Both the position numbers and the translations under genes were made by a program. 64,000 nt of DNA from Thalassospira mesophila (GTDB taxonomy: Bacteria; Pseudomonadota; Alphaproteobacteria; Rhodospirillales; Thalassospiraceae). Shown in pieces: positions 16,653 through 26,050 of this stretch. The DNA is taken from positions 186,001 to 250,000 of the forward strand of contig NZ_JFKA01000001.1 of NCBI RefSeq assembly GCF_002115755.1, read 5' to 3'. Under the pieces are notes generated by a model. It saw nothing but the letters and a program-made list of their open reading frames with translations. It searched no databases and had not been told where the DNA came from. Within the stretch, counting starts at the first letter, position 1. Each line of letters starts with the position of its first letter.

Positions 16653-16886
16653 TGCCATCCCTTGCTGGTCCCTAAATTCGGTCTATATTCAGGCCCTGTT
16701 CTTTTTTGTGGCAATTAGGTGTGCGTTGCCTATTTGCAATATAAACGAGTCTCACACTCTAATCGTCACTTTTTCAAGAACAAACTGTTTTGGCTTTAGA
16801 CATTGACGAACGAATGATCCAGCCCCATACCGGCCTGATCGCGATGTTGTGATCGCTTTGGCCCTGAAACGGTATTAAAATTAAGT

Positions 16887-18029
16887 ATGACGATGACCAC
16901 GCCCAACAGCCTTTCGGCCCGTTCCGAAATTTCAACAACCGAGCTGATTTCGGTTTCCCGTGCCGTTGCCGACTTGCGCCGGGGCGAAATGATATTGATC
17001 CGGTCTGCCAAAAGCGCAATCGCCGCGATTGCGACCGAGCCCTTGTCTGATCACGGGCTGGAACGTTTGCGTGCGATTGCCCTAAATGCCGCCGACATTG
17101 CCCTGGTGTTGCCGCGCGTGCGCGCTCGTGCCCTTGGCCATGTTGATGCCAACAGTGGTTTTTGTGCCCTGCAACCGCAAAATCATGCCAATGTCGATTG
17201 CCTGACATTGGGGGTTTGGGCCAATCCGCTGCTTGATATGGTTGAAAAACCAGTCGCAACCTGGCGCACCACCCAATCCGACGAAGATGCCGCCATTCGA
17301 CTGGCAAAGCTGGCACGTCTGTTGCCCGCCATTGTCAGCGTGCCGGTGGACCCGGCAAAAATTGATGAATTTGCCACCCGTGAAAACCTGCTGATTTTGG
17401 CGGAAGAATGGGTAAATGGCTATGAAGATGCTGCTGCCGGGTCGTTGCGCCAGGTAAGCGAAGCGCGTGTGCCGCTGGAAAATGCGGAAAATACCCGCGT
17501 TGTCGCCTTTCGCCCGGCCGATGGCGGGCAGGAACATATTGCCATTATCATTGATGAACCGGCAGCCGACGTGCCGGTATTGGTGCGTTTGCATTCCGAA
17601 TGTTTTACCGGCGATCTGATCGGGTCGTTGCGTTGTGACTGTGGCCCGCAATTGCGCGGTGCCATTGCCGAAATATCGGCCAGTGGCAAAGGCGGCATTG
17701 TTTTGTATCTGCGTCAGGAAGGGCGCGGCATTGGGCTGGTCAATAAATTGCGTGCCTATGCCTTGCAGGACCGCGGTTTTGATACGCTCGATGCGAACGA
17801 AGAACTGGGTTTTGATGCCGATGAACGGGTGTATCGCCCGGCGGCCGAAATGTTACGCCAGCTTGGTTTTTCATCGGTGCGGATCTTAACCAACAACCCG
17901 GAAAAACTGCGCGGGCTGGAAAGCTGGGGCGTTGAGGTTAGCGAGCGTGTGCCGCATAAATTTCCCTCGAACGGCCATAATGCGTTTTACCTGCAAACCA
18001 AAAAAGAACGGGCCGGGCATTTGTTTTAA
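16887..18029 (+). CDS. ribA: GTP cyclohydrolase II with a degenerate N-terminal domain
   Basis: GTP cyclohydrolase II makes the first pyrimidine intermediate of riboflavin synthesis. The C-terminal half carries the zinc ligands C239, C250 and C252 (SECFTGDLIGSLRCDC) and the catalytic block VLYLRQEGRGIGLVNKLRAY. The first 190 residues have a RibB-like start (AVADLRRGEMILI) but not the recognisable acidic active-site motifs of DHBP synthase, as in many alphaproteobacterial RibA proteins. No FMN riboswitch is visible in the 230 bp upstream. Confidence 0.9.
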   Translation: MTMTTPNSLSARSEISTTELISVSRAVADLRRGEMILIRSAKSAIAAIATEPLSDHGLERLRAIALNAADIALVLPRVRARALGHVDANSGFCALQPQNHANVDCLTLGVWANPLLDMVEKPVATWRTTQSDEDAAIRLAKLARLLPAIVSVPVDPAKIDEFATRENLLILAEEWVNGYEDAAAGSLRQVSEARVPLENAENTRVVAFRPADGGQEHIAIIIDEPAADVPVLVRLHSECFTGDLIGSLRCDCGPQLRGAIAEISASGKGGIVLYLRQEGRGIGLVNKLRAYALQDRGFDTLDANEELGFDADERVYRPAAEMLRQLGFSSVRILTNNPEKLRGLESWGVEVSERVPHKFPSNGHNAFYLQTKKERAGHLF

Positions 18030-18078
18030 AGGCAGGCTCCGCCCGGTTCGGTTTGATCTTTGATGTAAAAACATCCGC

Positions 18079-18112
18079 ATGTCCCGGCAGCTTCTGCCGG
18101 GACATTTGTTTG
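18079..18112 (+). terminator. Terminator after ribA
   Basis: ATGTCCCGGCAG/CTGCCGGGACAT, a 12-bp perfect stem with a 3-nt loop, followed by TTGTTTG. Confidence 0.75.
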
Positions 18113-18240
18113 TGCGGGTCTTTATGCCGGGTTTCTGGCCCTTTGATCGGGGCTATTTTGGGGCAGAATCCTGAAAATAACGCCGAAAATCCCAATTTGG
18201 CATCATGGTTGCATATCTCTTTGCCAAGAGGAGGATCGCG

Positions 18241-19680
18241 ATGTCGATAGGTGCAGATTGGCGGCAATTATCGCCCGGTGCAGGGGCACAAACGGCAAAT
18301 GGCGCACAACAAGGTGCAGCCAAAACCGGTGCAACTGCGCAAGAAGCAGATGAAAACGGTGAATCGGGTGGATTTGCCAGTTTCCTGTTTGGCGATGATG
18401 GCTTTGATTTTGGCGACATCATTGATGTGATTAATCCCCTGCAACATATTCCGGTTGTTGGGGCGCTGTATCGCGAATTGACCGGCGACCAGATGGGCAA
18501 TGCCGCCCGCGTTGTTGGTGGCGGCCTGTTTGGCGGTATTTTTGGCCTGGCCGGGGCGGCAATTGATGCCGCGGTTGAGGGAACCACTGGCGAAGACACG
18601 GGCGCACATGTTCTTGCCCTGTTTGAGGGCGATGACAGCGATGCTGACCCTGCCGCTGCAACCGCAGTGGCGCAGAACGATGATGGCGCTGGCAGTGCCA
18701 AAACCGGTTTGGAAAGTGCTGCCGCGACGCAAGCCGGGGCCAATGGTCTGGTCTTGCCGTGGTCGGTTGGCGATACCTCAATGGCATCGGTCATGGCCGG
18801 GAATCAGCCGGGCGCACAACAGGCCCAAAATCAGGCGTTACCTTTTGGTAAAGCATCGTCGGGGGCTGAAAATGTTGTCCAAAATCCGGGGGTAACGCCG
18901 GTATCGGCCGCCAGCCAAGCGGCATTTTCTGCCGGGATGCCCTTTGCCGGGGCAAATAATGCGGCCGCGGCAACGCAAAACCCCAATTCATCCTCGTCCT
19001 TTGAAGATGCCGCAACCCAGGCCGGTAAATCAGCCGACCCGGCAGAACTTGCCGTTACTTTGGCGCGGGCAGGGCACAGCGATTATGCCTCCAAACTGTT
19101 GGCACAGCGCGACCCGGTTACGTCATCTGCGCGCTTGTCGGGCAATGTTCATATCAATCATGACAAGGGTGCGACGGTGTGGCAGCGGGCCGGAAATACC
19201 GGTCGTGTTGCCGGCCCGGTATTTGGCAATGAAATTCAGGGTGAATTGATCAAGGCGCGATCCCAACAGAGCGCGTTTTCGGACAATATAAACCCCGCGA
19301 TGATGACCGATGCCGTCGCCAGCGATGGTTCGGCAAACGGCCCGGTATTGTCGGCTGCTGAAATGGCAGCCCGGTTTAATTCGGCGCTTGGGCTGGGGCC
19401 TATGGCTCAATCAGATAATGACACGGGCGGGAATAACAATGCCCCGTCACGGTCACGCAATGACAACCAACCGGTTGCCCACAATAACCCGCGTGGAACG
19501 GCCACACAGCCAATGGCAGCCAATGCCGACACGTTGGAGGCGCATCCTTTGGTGCGCGAAGCCGAACAGCATAATGCCGGTCAGGCCCCGGTTGGGGCAT
19601 GGTTTAGCCAGACCATGATGGATGGTTTGCAAAAATACCAAGCCATGCAAAAGCAGCAAAGATCTGGTGGTTCGATCTGA
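18241..19680 (+). CDS. Hypothetical protein with an NPLQHIPVV motif and a low-complexity body
   Basis: I do not recognise a function. GAGGAGG before the ATG gives 479 aa. Residues 64-83 read INPLQHIPVVGALYRELTGD, followed by a glycine-rich hydrophobic segment (VVGGGLFGGIFGLAGAAIDAA, in part 91-111). I recall this pairing from other alphaproteobacterial proteins of unknown role. The remaining 370 residues are rich in Ala, Gly, Asn, Gln and Ser, without predicted domains, and end in a helical MDGLQKYQAMQKQQR. No signal peptide is seen. It stands alone between two terminators. Confidence 0.8.
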   Translation: MSIGADWRQLSPGAGAQTANGAQQGAAKTGATAQEADENGESGGFASFLFGDDGFDFGDIIDVINPLQHIPVVGALYRELTGDQMGNAARVVGGGLFGGIFGLAGAAIDAAVEGTTGEDTGAHVLALFEGDDSDADPAAATAVAQNDDGAGSAKTGLESAAATQAGANGLVLPWSVGDTSMASVMAGNQPGAQQAQNQALPFGKASSGAENVVQNPGVTPVSAASQAAFSAGMPFAGANNAAAATQNPNSSSSFEDAATQAGKSADPAELAVTLARAGHSDYASKLLAQRDPVTSSARLSGNVHINHDKGATVWQRAGNTGRVAGPVFGNEIQGELIKARSQQSAFSDNINPAMMTDAVASDGSANGPVLSAAEMAARFNSALGLGPMAQSDNDTGGNNNAPSRSRNDNQPVAHNNPRGTATQPMAANADTLEAHPLVREAEQHNAGQAPVGAWFSQTMMDGLQKYQAMQKQQRSGGSI

Positions 19681-19725
19681 TCAGGCAATTTTTCGAATTT
19701 TGGGCCGTCAGATGCAGCCGCGCTG

Positions 19726-19774
19726 ATCATAAAAGGCCCGATCCCGGTTAAGCCAGGATCGGGCCTTTTATGAT
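19726..19774. terminator. Bidirectional terminator between the hypothetical gene and trpS
   Basis: A perfect 19-bp stem (ATCATAAAAGGCCCGATCC and its complement) with an 11-nt loop. A-rich and T-rich ends on both sides suit two convergent genes. Confidence 0.9.
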
Positions 19775-19824
19775 ATTTACGCTCAGCAACGGCCTGACAT
19801 AAGGCCGATCAGCAGGGTTTGGTA

Positions 19825-20826
19825 TCAGCCGTTGAGAAAGCCGACCACTTCCTTGACCTCGCGCAGGATCGGCTGGGCAATGGCGTTGGCGCGTTCGGCC
19901 CCCTTGGAAAGGGTGGCATCGATATAGGCGGTATCGTTTTTCAAACGGGCCATTTCTTCGGTGATCGGGGCCAGTTTTTCGACCACCACGTCGGTCAGGG
20001 CCTGTTTAAAGCCGGAAAACTGAATGCCGCCATGTTCGGCCAGCACATCTGCCACCGGTTTATCGAGCAGGGCGGCATAGATGGTGACCAGATTGCGGGC
20101 TTCGGGGCGTCCTTCCAGACCTTCTGCTTCGGACGGCAGCGGTTCGGCATCGGTTTTGGCCTTGCGGATTTTCTTTGCCAGGGTATCGGCATCATCGGTC
20201 ATGTTGATACGCGCCATGTCCGAGGTATCGGATTTGGACATTTTTTTCGTACCATCGCGCAAAGACATCACCCGGGTAGCCGGGCCTAAAATCAGCGGTT
20301 CCGGTGTCGGAAAGAAACCGTCGACCTTGAAGTCATTGTTGAATTTAATTGCGATATCGCGGGTCAGCTCTAGATGCTGTTTCTGGTCTTCGCCCACCGG
20401 CACATGGGTGGCCTTATAGGCCAGAATGTCAGCCGCCATCAGGCTGGGATAGGCATATAGGCCCAGGGATGCGTTTTCGCGGTGTTTGCCAGCTTTTTCC
20501 TTGAACTGGGTCATGCGGTTTAACCAGCCCATACGGGCGACACAGTTAAAAATCCACGCCAGTTCGGCATGGGCGGAAACCTGGCTTTGGTTAAACAGAA
20601 TGTGTTTTTCCGGATCAATCCCCGATGCAATCATGCTAGCAGCGAGTTCGCGGATGTTGGAGCGCAATTCGGTCGGTTCTTGCCAGACGGTGATGGCATG
20701 CAGATCGACGACGCAATAAATGCACTCAAAGTCGTTCTGAAGGGTGACCCAGTTCCGAATAGCACCCAGATAGTTGCCAAGATGAAGATTGCCGGTGGGC
20801 TGTGCGCCCGAAAAAACACGTTGCAT
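19825..20826 (-). CDS. trpS: Tryptophanyl-tRNA synthetase
   Basis: Class I aminoacyl-tRNA synthetase charging tRNA-Trp. The 333-aa protein has the HIGH-type motif PTGNLHLGN (10-18) and an intact KMSKS (195-199), plus the [18 protein letters not shown] block. Its length is normal. It lies downstream of murJ on the same strand, with a 326-bp leader region containing competing hairpins. Confidence 0.97.
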   Translation of the reverse strand: MQRVFSGAQPTGNLHLGNYLGAIRNWVTLQNDFECIYCVVDLHAITVWQEPTELRSNIRELAASMIASGIDPEKHILFNQSQVSAHAELAWIFNCVARMGWLNRMTQFKEKAGKHRENASLGLYAYPSLMAADILAYKATHVPVGEDQKQHLELTRDIAIKFNNDFKVDGFFPTPEPLILGPATRVMSLRDGTKKMSKSDTSDMARINMTDDADTLAKKIRKAKTDAEPLPSEAEGLEGRPEARNLVTIYAALLDKPVADVLAEHGGIQFSGFKQALTDVVVEKLAPITEEMARLKNDTAYIDATLSKGAERANAIAQPILREVKEVVGFLNG

Positions 20827-21152
20827 GTGTATCGTCCATTTCAGGAAGGTTCAAAAAAGGTCCGCATGCTCCGCCAGGTTGTGGACACCCGCCGGCGGAC
20901 GAGCATCCGAACAGAGCGCGGAGTTAAGCCCCCCAGCGCCAGCAGGTCAAGGCACTTGTCGCCAATCGCGAAAAAATGCCGTTTGCCATCATGTTGCTGG
21001 GCACCTTTCCTAAAGCTCGCTGATCGAAACCGATCAACGAGCCCCTTAATCGGCGGGCGGGCTCATTGAGCCCTTGCCTTTTACGGCACGGGCCGCGCGG
21101 TGCCGTCGCGCCTAACCAGATCTCCAAGAGTCATTCTCATAAAGACCTGATA
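20827..21152 (-). other. Gap between murJ and trpS with alternative hairpins
   Basis: No gene is supported here. On the minus strand two hairpins are mutually exclusive. One pairs GAGCCC with GGGCTC (21039-21064). The other pairs GCTCG-T-TGATC with GATCA-G-CGAGC (21015-21042). They share the bases at 21038-21042. The rest shows nothing recognisable. Confidence 0.45.
21015..21042 (-). terminator. Candidate terminator after murJ
   Basis: On the minus strand an 11-bp stem (one U-G pair) with a 6-nt loop is followed by TTTAG. The tail is weak, so this is tentative. Confidence 0.4.
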
Positions 21153-22703
21153 TTAGGCCGGATTGCCGCGCCGCAGGGTTGATTTAAGTTCGCGAAAGCT
21201 GGTGGCACCGCTAAGCTGGGCGATCACGGCGTAAACCACCATTCCGGCAATGACCACCCCGGCCATTGTCACCATGCGCATAAGGGCGCTGTCATTGGCA
21301 TGCCACAGGGCAAAAATTGCACCCCATAAGGTCAGGCCCATCAGGGCCGATGACAGTAAAATACGGGGCAGGCGGCGTTTTAAGCGCGGGTCAAGCACCA
21401 GATGTTTGCGTTTATGCAGGGTTATTCCCAGCGAAACGGCATTGATCCAGGCTGAAACGGCCGTGGCGGCCGCAATGCCCAGATGGCCGAAAAACGGCAT
21501 TAACACAACGATCATACCGATATTAAGCAACATGCAAATAATGCCGATACGGATCGGTGTTTTGGTGTCTTCGCGGGCGAAAAATCCCGGTGCCAGCACC
21601 TTGACCAACACCGATGCGGGCAAGCCGCAGGCAAAAATGGTGAGCGCCATGCCGGTCGCACTGGTTTCGGTGGCGGTAAAGGCCCCGCGCTGAAACAAAA
21701 CATTGATAATCGGAATGCCCATAACCGCCAAAGCCACCGCCGCAGGCAGGGTTAGCAACAGCGCAATTTCAATGCCGCGGTTCTGGCTATACATCGCAAT
21801 CGACGGATCATTGCCCTGTAACTGGCGCGACAGGGTGGGCAACATGGCGGTGCCAATGGCAATGCCAATGACGCCAAGGGGTAATTGATGGACCCGATCC
21901 GCGTAATAAAGCCAGGAAACCGCCCCGTCTGACACCATGGATGCCAGCATGGTGTCGATCAGCAGGTTTAACTGATAAACACCCACCCCGATCATGCCCG
22001 GGATCATGCGCTTTCCCAGCAGCTTTACCTTGTCGTCGAGCCGGGGCATTTGCCAGCGAATGGCAAATCCGGCGCGTTTGCAGGCAATCATCAGCCAGAC
22101 AAACTGGCCGATCCCGGCCATCATCACCCCCCATGCCAGGGCATGGGACGGGGTTTGTGTTATCGGGGTCAGGCCCAGAAGGGCACCGATCATGAAAATA
22201 TTTAAAACAACCGGGGCGGCGGCGGCGGCGGCATAGCGATGCAGGGTATTTAAAATGCCCGACATCAGGGCTACAGCCGAAATAAACGCCAGATAGGGGA
22301 ATGTGATGCGCGATAATTCGATGGCAAGGTGGAGTTTTTCCGGGTCTTCGGAAAAGCCGGGGGCAAAAACCATCATCGCCCACGGCATGATTATTTCGAT
22401 AATTGCCACCAGAAAACCGGTTATCACCACCAGAATTGACAGGGCATTGGCGGCAAAATCGCGTGCTTCCTCGATGCCGTGTTTTTCAATATCGCCCGCC
22501 AGTAGCGGAATAAACGCCACCGAAAATGCCCCTTCGCCAAACAGGCGGCGAAACAGGTTGGGAAATTTAAAGGCGACGAAAAACGCATCGGCCATGCCAC
22601 CCGCACCCAGCATTGCGGCAATCAGAATGTCGCGGGCAAAGCCCAGCAACCGTGACAGCAGGGTAAAGCCACTGACGGTGGCAATTGAACGAACAAGCGA
22701 CAT
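21153..22703 (-). CDS. murJ: Lipid II flippase MurJ
   Basis: MurJ flips the peptidoglycan precursor lipid II across the inner membrane. The 516-aa protein has about 14 hydrophobic segments. It starts with the family pattern SIATVSGFTLLSRLLGFARDILIA (in parts 6-29) and has the early loop NLFRRLFGEGAFSVAFIPLL (in parts 49-68), with conserved Arg and Glu/Gly residues. The trpS-murJ-glnD-mutS order is conserved in alphaproteobacteria. A six-unit GGC repeat encodes an Ala run near residue 160. Confidence 0.95.
   Translation of the reverse strand: MSLVRSIATVSGFTLLSRLLGFARDILIAAMLGAGGMADAFFVAFKFPNLFRRLFGEGAFSVAFIPLLAGDIEKHGIEEARDFAANALSILVVITGFLVAIIEIIMPWAMMVFAPGFSEDPEKLHLAIELSRITFPYLAFISAVALMSGILNTLHRYAAAAAAPVVLNIFMIGALLGLTPITQTPSHALAWGVMMAGIGQFVWLMIACKRAGFAIRWQMPRLDDKVKLLGKRMIPGMIGVGVYQLNLLIDTMLASMVSDGAVSWLYYADRVHQLPLGVIGIAIGTAMLPTLSRQLQGNDPSIAMYSQNRGIEIALLLTLPAAVALAVMGIPIINVLFQRGAFTATETSATGMALTIFACGLPASVLVKVLAPGFFAREDTKTPIRIGIICMLLNIGMIVVLMPFFGHLGIAAATAVSAWINAVSLGITLHKRKHLVLDPRLKRRLPRILLSSALMGLTLWGAIFALWHANDSALMRMVTMAGVVIAGMVVYAVIAQLSGATSFRELKSTLRRGNPA
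22215..22232. repeat. GGC trinucleotide repeat (6 units) inside murJ
   Basis: Six tandem GGC units, read as Ala codons (GCC) on the minus strand in the segment RYAAAAAAPVV. Slippage would add or remove alanines without shifting the frame. Confidence 0.8.
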
Positions 22704-22842
22704 GGTGTTCTAATCCGACGGGTTCTGAGGGTTATAGATGCAGCAGATGCAATTTTTCAGCCGCGAGATTGCCACTGGAAGGTGAAAGAATAGGTAATTT
22801 TGTCGCGAGATGGCACCGCACCCTCACAAAATATTTATGGCT

Positions 22843-22884
22843 TGTGACGGCTGTCACAGGCTTATTGACTTAGCCCGGTATATT
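22843..22884 (+). promoter_or_regulatory. CRP-type palindrome with a class II-spaced promoter
   Basis: TGTGAC-GGCT-GTCACA (22843-22858) matches the CRP consensus TGTGA-N6-TCACA. TATATT at 22879-22884 would serve as -10 with a start near 22892, placing the palindrome centre at about -41.5, the classic class II activation distance. No good -35 is present at the matching distance, as expected for an activated promoter. It points into the structured region at 22906-23042. Confidence 0.5.
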
Positions 22885-22891
22885 GTAATGA

Positions 22892-23045
22892 GACTAGGTT
22901 TCGTTGGGACACGAGCAGTTGCAATTGACTGACGAGAGCAAAAAACAGGGACCCCCGACCTGTATAGCTCTGAGCAAGCCAATCCGCGAAAATCGCGGAT
23001 ATCAGTTGGTGGTGATACCCTTGCTCTCGTCATGTCGTTCCCGTG
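22892..23045 (+). ncRNA. Putative structured RNA between murJ and glnD
   Basis: The 367-bp gap has no gene but folds strongly. Outer helix: GGGAcACGA (22906-22914) with TCGTTCCC (23035-23042). Main helix: TGACGAGAGCAA (22930-22941) with TTGCTCTCGTCA (23021-23032), 12 perfect pairs. Inside are two hairpins: ACAGG/CCTGT (22945-22963) and ATCCGCG/CGCGGAT (22982-23000), the latter extended by CCA/TGG. I assign the plus strand only because of the promoter-like sequence upstream; the helices would also form on the other strand. I do not recognise the family. There is no T-rich terminator before the glnD stop at 23071. Confidence 0.45.
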
Positions 23046-23070
23046 AGGTATTTCCCCTTAATAACCGACA

Positions 23071-25812
23071 TCACCCGTCATTGTTCAAAATATCGGTCAG
23101 GTTTTCCTTGATCTGAACAAATTTGGTTCGGCTGTCGATTTTCAAACCAAAAACATCCTTCACATAAAAAACGTCAACCGCGCGTTCGCCAAAGGTCGAA
23201 ATACGGGCCGATGCAATTTGCAATGACAGGTCTCGTAACACCCGGGTGATGTCATACAGCAAGCCCTGGCGGTCGCGTGCGGTCACCTCAATAACGGTGT
23301 GGGTCCGGCTGGCCTTGTTATCGATAATAACGTTGGGTTCGACCTTAAACACCGCTGTTCTGGCTTTGTTATCAACAACCTGGCGTTTTTTAATTTCGCT
23401 GCTGGGGCGCAATTGACCGGAAATAACCTGTTCCAGTGTTTTGCGCAGCTTTGTAATGCGGCCCTTGTCGTTAAAGGCTTCGCCATTGGCATCCTGAATC
23501 CAGAAGGTATCAAGCGCCATGCCGTCGCTGAGTGTCAGGATTTTGGCATCAACAATGCTGGCACCACATACCGCCATTGCCCCGGCAATTTGCGAAAACA
23601 GGCCGGGATGGTCGGTCGTGTGAACCGTGATTTCGGTGGCATCCATATCGGTTTCAATGCGGGTATTAATCGTAATATCCGCACCGGATTTTTTGGCATC
23701 CCGGGTCAGTTCGGCATGGCGCATCTGGGTTTCGGTATCAAAGCTCAGCCAGTAAGACGGATATCCACGCTCGATGAAATCTTCGATATCCTTTGTGTCC
23801 CAGCCTGTCAGGGCTTCGCGGACCTTGTTTTGGGCCCGCGCCACGCGCGAATCGCGGCTATCGGCGTTTAACCCGCCGGATAACAAATCATCGGTGGCAT
23901 AATAAAGCTCGCGCAGAAGGCTGGCCTTCCAGCCGTTCCAGACATTGGGGCCAACCGCACGAATATCGGCAACGGTCAAACACAGCAACAAACGCAAACG
24001 TTCTTGTGACTGGACCAGATCGCCAAAGGCCCGAATGGTGGTGGGGTCGTTCAAATCGCGTTTAAACGCGGTCGCACTCATCCATAAATGCGCTTTCACC
24101 AGCCACGCCACGGTTTCAGTATCCGCCGGGCTGAGGCCCAGGCGTGGGCACAGTTTTTCGGCCACCTCCGCCCCCAGTTCGGAATGATCGCCGCCGCGCC
24201 CTTTGGCAATGTCATGTAACAGTGTGGCAACATATAGAACCTGGCGCGAAATGACCTTGTGAATGACCGATGTTGCCACCGGGGCTTCTTCGGCAAGGTC
24301 GCCACATTCGATCTGGTTGACAATGCCAATGGCGCGGATGGTGTGCTCGTCGACAGTGTAGGTATGGTACATGTCATACTGCATTTGCGCGACGACACGG
24401 CCAAAATCGGGCACAAAACGGCCCAAAACACCGGCTTCGTTCATTTTGCGCAGCGGAATATCGGGCGTGACCTTGTGGGTCAGAATTTGCAGGAAAACGG
24501 CATTTGCCGCCGGGTCCTTTTGCAAGTTCTGGTCAATCAATTGCAAATTTTGCGTCACCCAGCGCAGGCTTTCGGGATGAATACCGACCCCGTTTTGATG
24601 GGCGACCAGAAACAGCCGCAACATCTGGATCGGGTCTTGCCGAAAAACATCGCGGCTTTCAACGGCCAGCCGGTCATTGCGCAGCTGAAAACCGTCAATT
24701 TCCTTGTTGCCAAAAAAGCGCGCCGGAAACCGGATCAGCGGGCGGCGCTGATGGCGTTCTTCCAGGGCCGCACAGAAAATGCGGGTCAGATTGCCCACAT
24801 GTTTGACCATCAGGTAATAGTGCTTCATGAAGCGTTCAACACCACTGGCACCGGCATGGTCGGTATAGCCAAGATGGGCGGCAATTTCGCTTTGCATGTC
24901 AAATGTCAGGCGGTCTTCGGGCCGGTCCGACAGGTAATGCAGCCAGCAGCGCACCGACCATAAAAAGTTCTGCGCCTTTAAAAACCCCTGCGCTTCTTTT
25001 TTGGTCAAAACGCGCTGATCCACCAGTTCCATTGGCGTGTTAACGCGATACAGGTATTTGCCAATCCAGAACAGGGTGTGCAAATCGCGCAGGCCGCCTT
25101 TGCCGTCCTTGACGTTGGGTTCAACCACATAGCGCGAATCGCCCATGCGAATATGGCGGTCATCACGTTCGTTCAGCTTGGCTTCAATAAATTCAAGGCC
25201 GCTGCCCTTGACCAGTTCTTCCATAAAACGGGTGCGGAACTGGTCGTAAATGGCTTCATCGCCCCAGACATAGCGGCTTTCTAACAGGTTGGTGCGAATG
25301 GTGATGTCCTGTTTGGCCATGCGCAGGCAATCATCGACCGACCGGGTGGCATGGCCCACCTTCAGGCCCAGATCCCACAGCATATACAGAATATATTCAA
25401 CAACCTGTTCGCCGTGCGCGGTTTGTTTGTAGGGAAACAAAAACAGGATATCGACATCGGAATGCGGCGCCATATCGCCCCGGCCATAGCCGCCAACAGC
25501 AACAACTGACATGCGTTGTTCCTTGGTCGGGTTATGCAGGGGATAGGCAAATTCAATCGCGTAATCATGAATCAACCGAACGATCTGGTCGATCAGAAAG
25601 CTGTAGGAAAAAACGGCATTGTGCCCGGAATTGCTCTCTTCAAAGCGCGAACGAATTTCATCGCGCCCGTGCTGCAGTGTTTCCTTTAAGCAGACCAGAA
25701 TGGCAGCGCGTTGCTTGAGCGGTTTTAAATCATTGTCGCGGCCGATATCGCCAAGTTTGGTATAAACGGTGCGACGGTCGATAATATCACGCTGGTTTTT
25801 GATTTTTAGCAT
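23071..25812 (-). CDS. glnD: Bifunctional PII uridylyltransferase / uridylyl-removing enzyme
   Basis: GlnD senses glutamine and uridylylates or de-uridylylates PII proteins. The ATG at 25812 (MLKIKNQRDIIDRRTVYTKL) fits relatives and gives 913 aa; an in-frame ATG 22 codons upstream adds a Pro/Cys-rich stretch unlike the family. The nucleotidyltransferase motif GGYGRGDMAPHSDVD lies at 107-121. The HD hydrolase pair H533-D534 lies in LLHDIAKGRGGDHSELG. Two ACT domains follow near 725 and 838. The adjacent genes are mutS and murJ. Confidence 0.95.
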   Translation of the reverse strand: MLKIKNQRDIIDRRTVYTKLGDIGRDNDLKPLKQRAAILVCLKETLQHGRDEIRSRFEESNSGHNAVFSYSFLIDQIVRLIHDYAIEFAYPLHNPTKEQRMSVVAVGGYGRGDMAPHSDVDILFLFPYKQTAHGEQVVEYILYMLWDLGLKVGHATRSVDDCLRMAKQDITIRTNLLESRYVWGDEAIYDQFRTRFMEELVKGSGLEFIEAKLNERDDRHIRMGDSRYVVEPNVKDGKGGLRDLHTLFWIGKYLYRVNTPMELVDQRVLTKKEAQGFLKAQNFLWSVRCWLHYLSDRPEDRLTFDMQSEIAAHLGYTDHAGASGVERFMKHYYLMVKHVGNLTRIFCAALEERHQRRPLIRFPARFFGNKEIDGFQLRNDRLAVESRDVFRQDPIQMLRLFLVAHQNGVGIHPESLRWVTQNLQLIDQNLQKDPAANAVFLQILTHKVTPDIPLRKMNEAGVLGRFVPDFGRVVAQMQYDMYHTYTVDEHTIRAIGIVNQIECGDLAEEAPVATSVIHKVISRQVLYVATLLHDIAKGRGGDHSELGAEVAEKLCPRLGLSPADTETVAWLVKAHLWMSATAFKRDLNDPTTIRAFGDLVQSQERLRLLLCLTVADIRAVGPNVWNGWKASLLRELYYATDDLLSGGLNADSRDSRVARAQNKVREALTGWDTKDIEDFIERGYPSYWLSFDTETQMRHAELTRDAKKSGADITINTRIETDMDATEITVHTTDHPGLFSQIAGAMAVCGASIVDAKILTLSDGMALDTFWIQDANGEAFNDKGRITKLRKTLEQVISGQLRPSSEIKKRQVVDNKARTAVFKVEPNVIIDNKASRTHTVIEVTARDRQGLLYDITRVLRDLSLQIASARISTFGERAVDVFYVKDVFGLKIDSRTKFVQIKENLTDILNNDG

Positions 25813-26050
25813 AATGGAATGCGGTGTCCTTGGTCCGGGCTTGCAGGGAACGGGCACGTTTCGGGCGCAGTCAGGCATGGTGTGGCCGCAGCGGCATTAT
25901 CTTTTGCCTGGCCGGGCAATAACAGGGCAATAGCCTGACGATTTTTGCCCGCCATACCCTGTATTACCAGCAAAATATTCGCCAGCTTGCCCTTTTATAT
26001 ATCTGGCAAAAAACCGTTTTTTCCAGTGCCCGCCTGAAATGACTTCAAAC

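Noticed and set aside
16659..16886. FMN riboswitch upstream of ribA
   Set aside because: None of the conserved FMN-element blocks is present.
20924..21127. 67-codon minus-strand frame between murJ and trpS
   Set aside because: Composition (many Arg, Trp, Pro) and lack of a ribosome-binding site do not support a gene.
22892..23045. Assignment of the murJ-glnD element to 6S RNA, a riboswitch or a retron RNA
   Set aside because: The overall rod-like fold recalls 6S RNA, but I cannot match its conserved bubble. No riboswitch core motif is recognisable, and no reverse transcriptase is nearby. It is left unnamed.
24259..24963. Open frame of 234 codons opposite glnD
   Set aside because: Antisense shadow of a clearly conserved coding region; no ribosome-binding site or recognisable domain.
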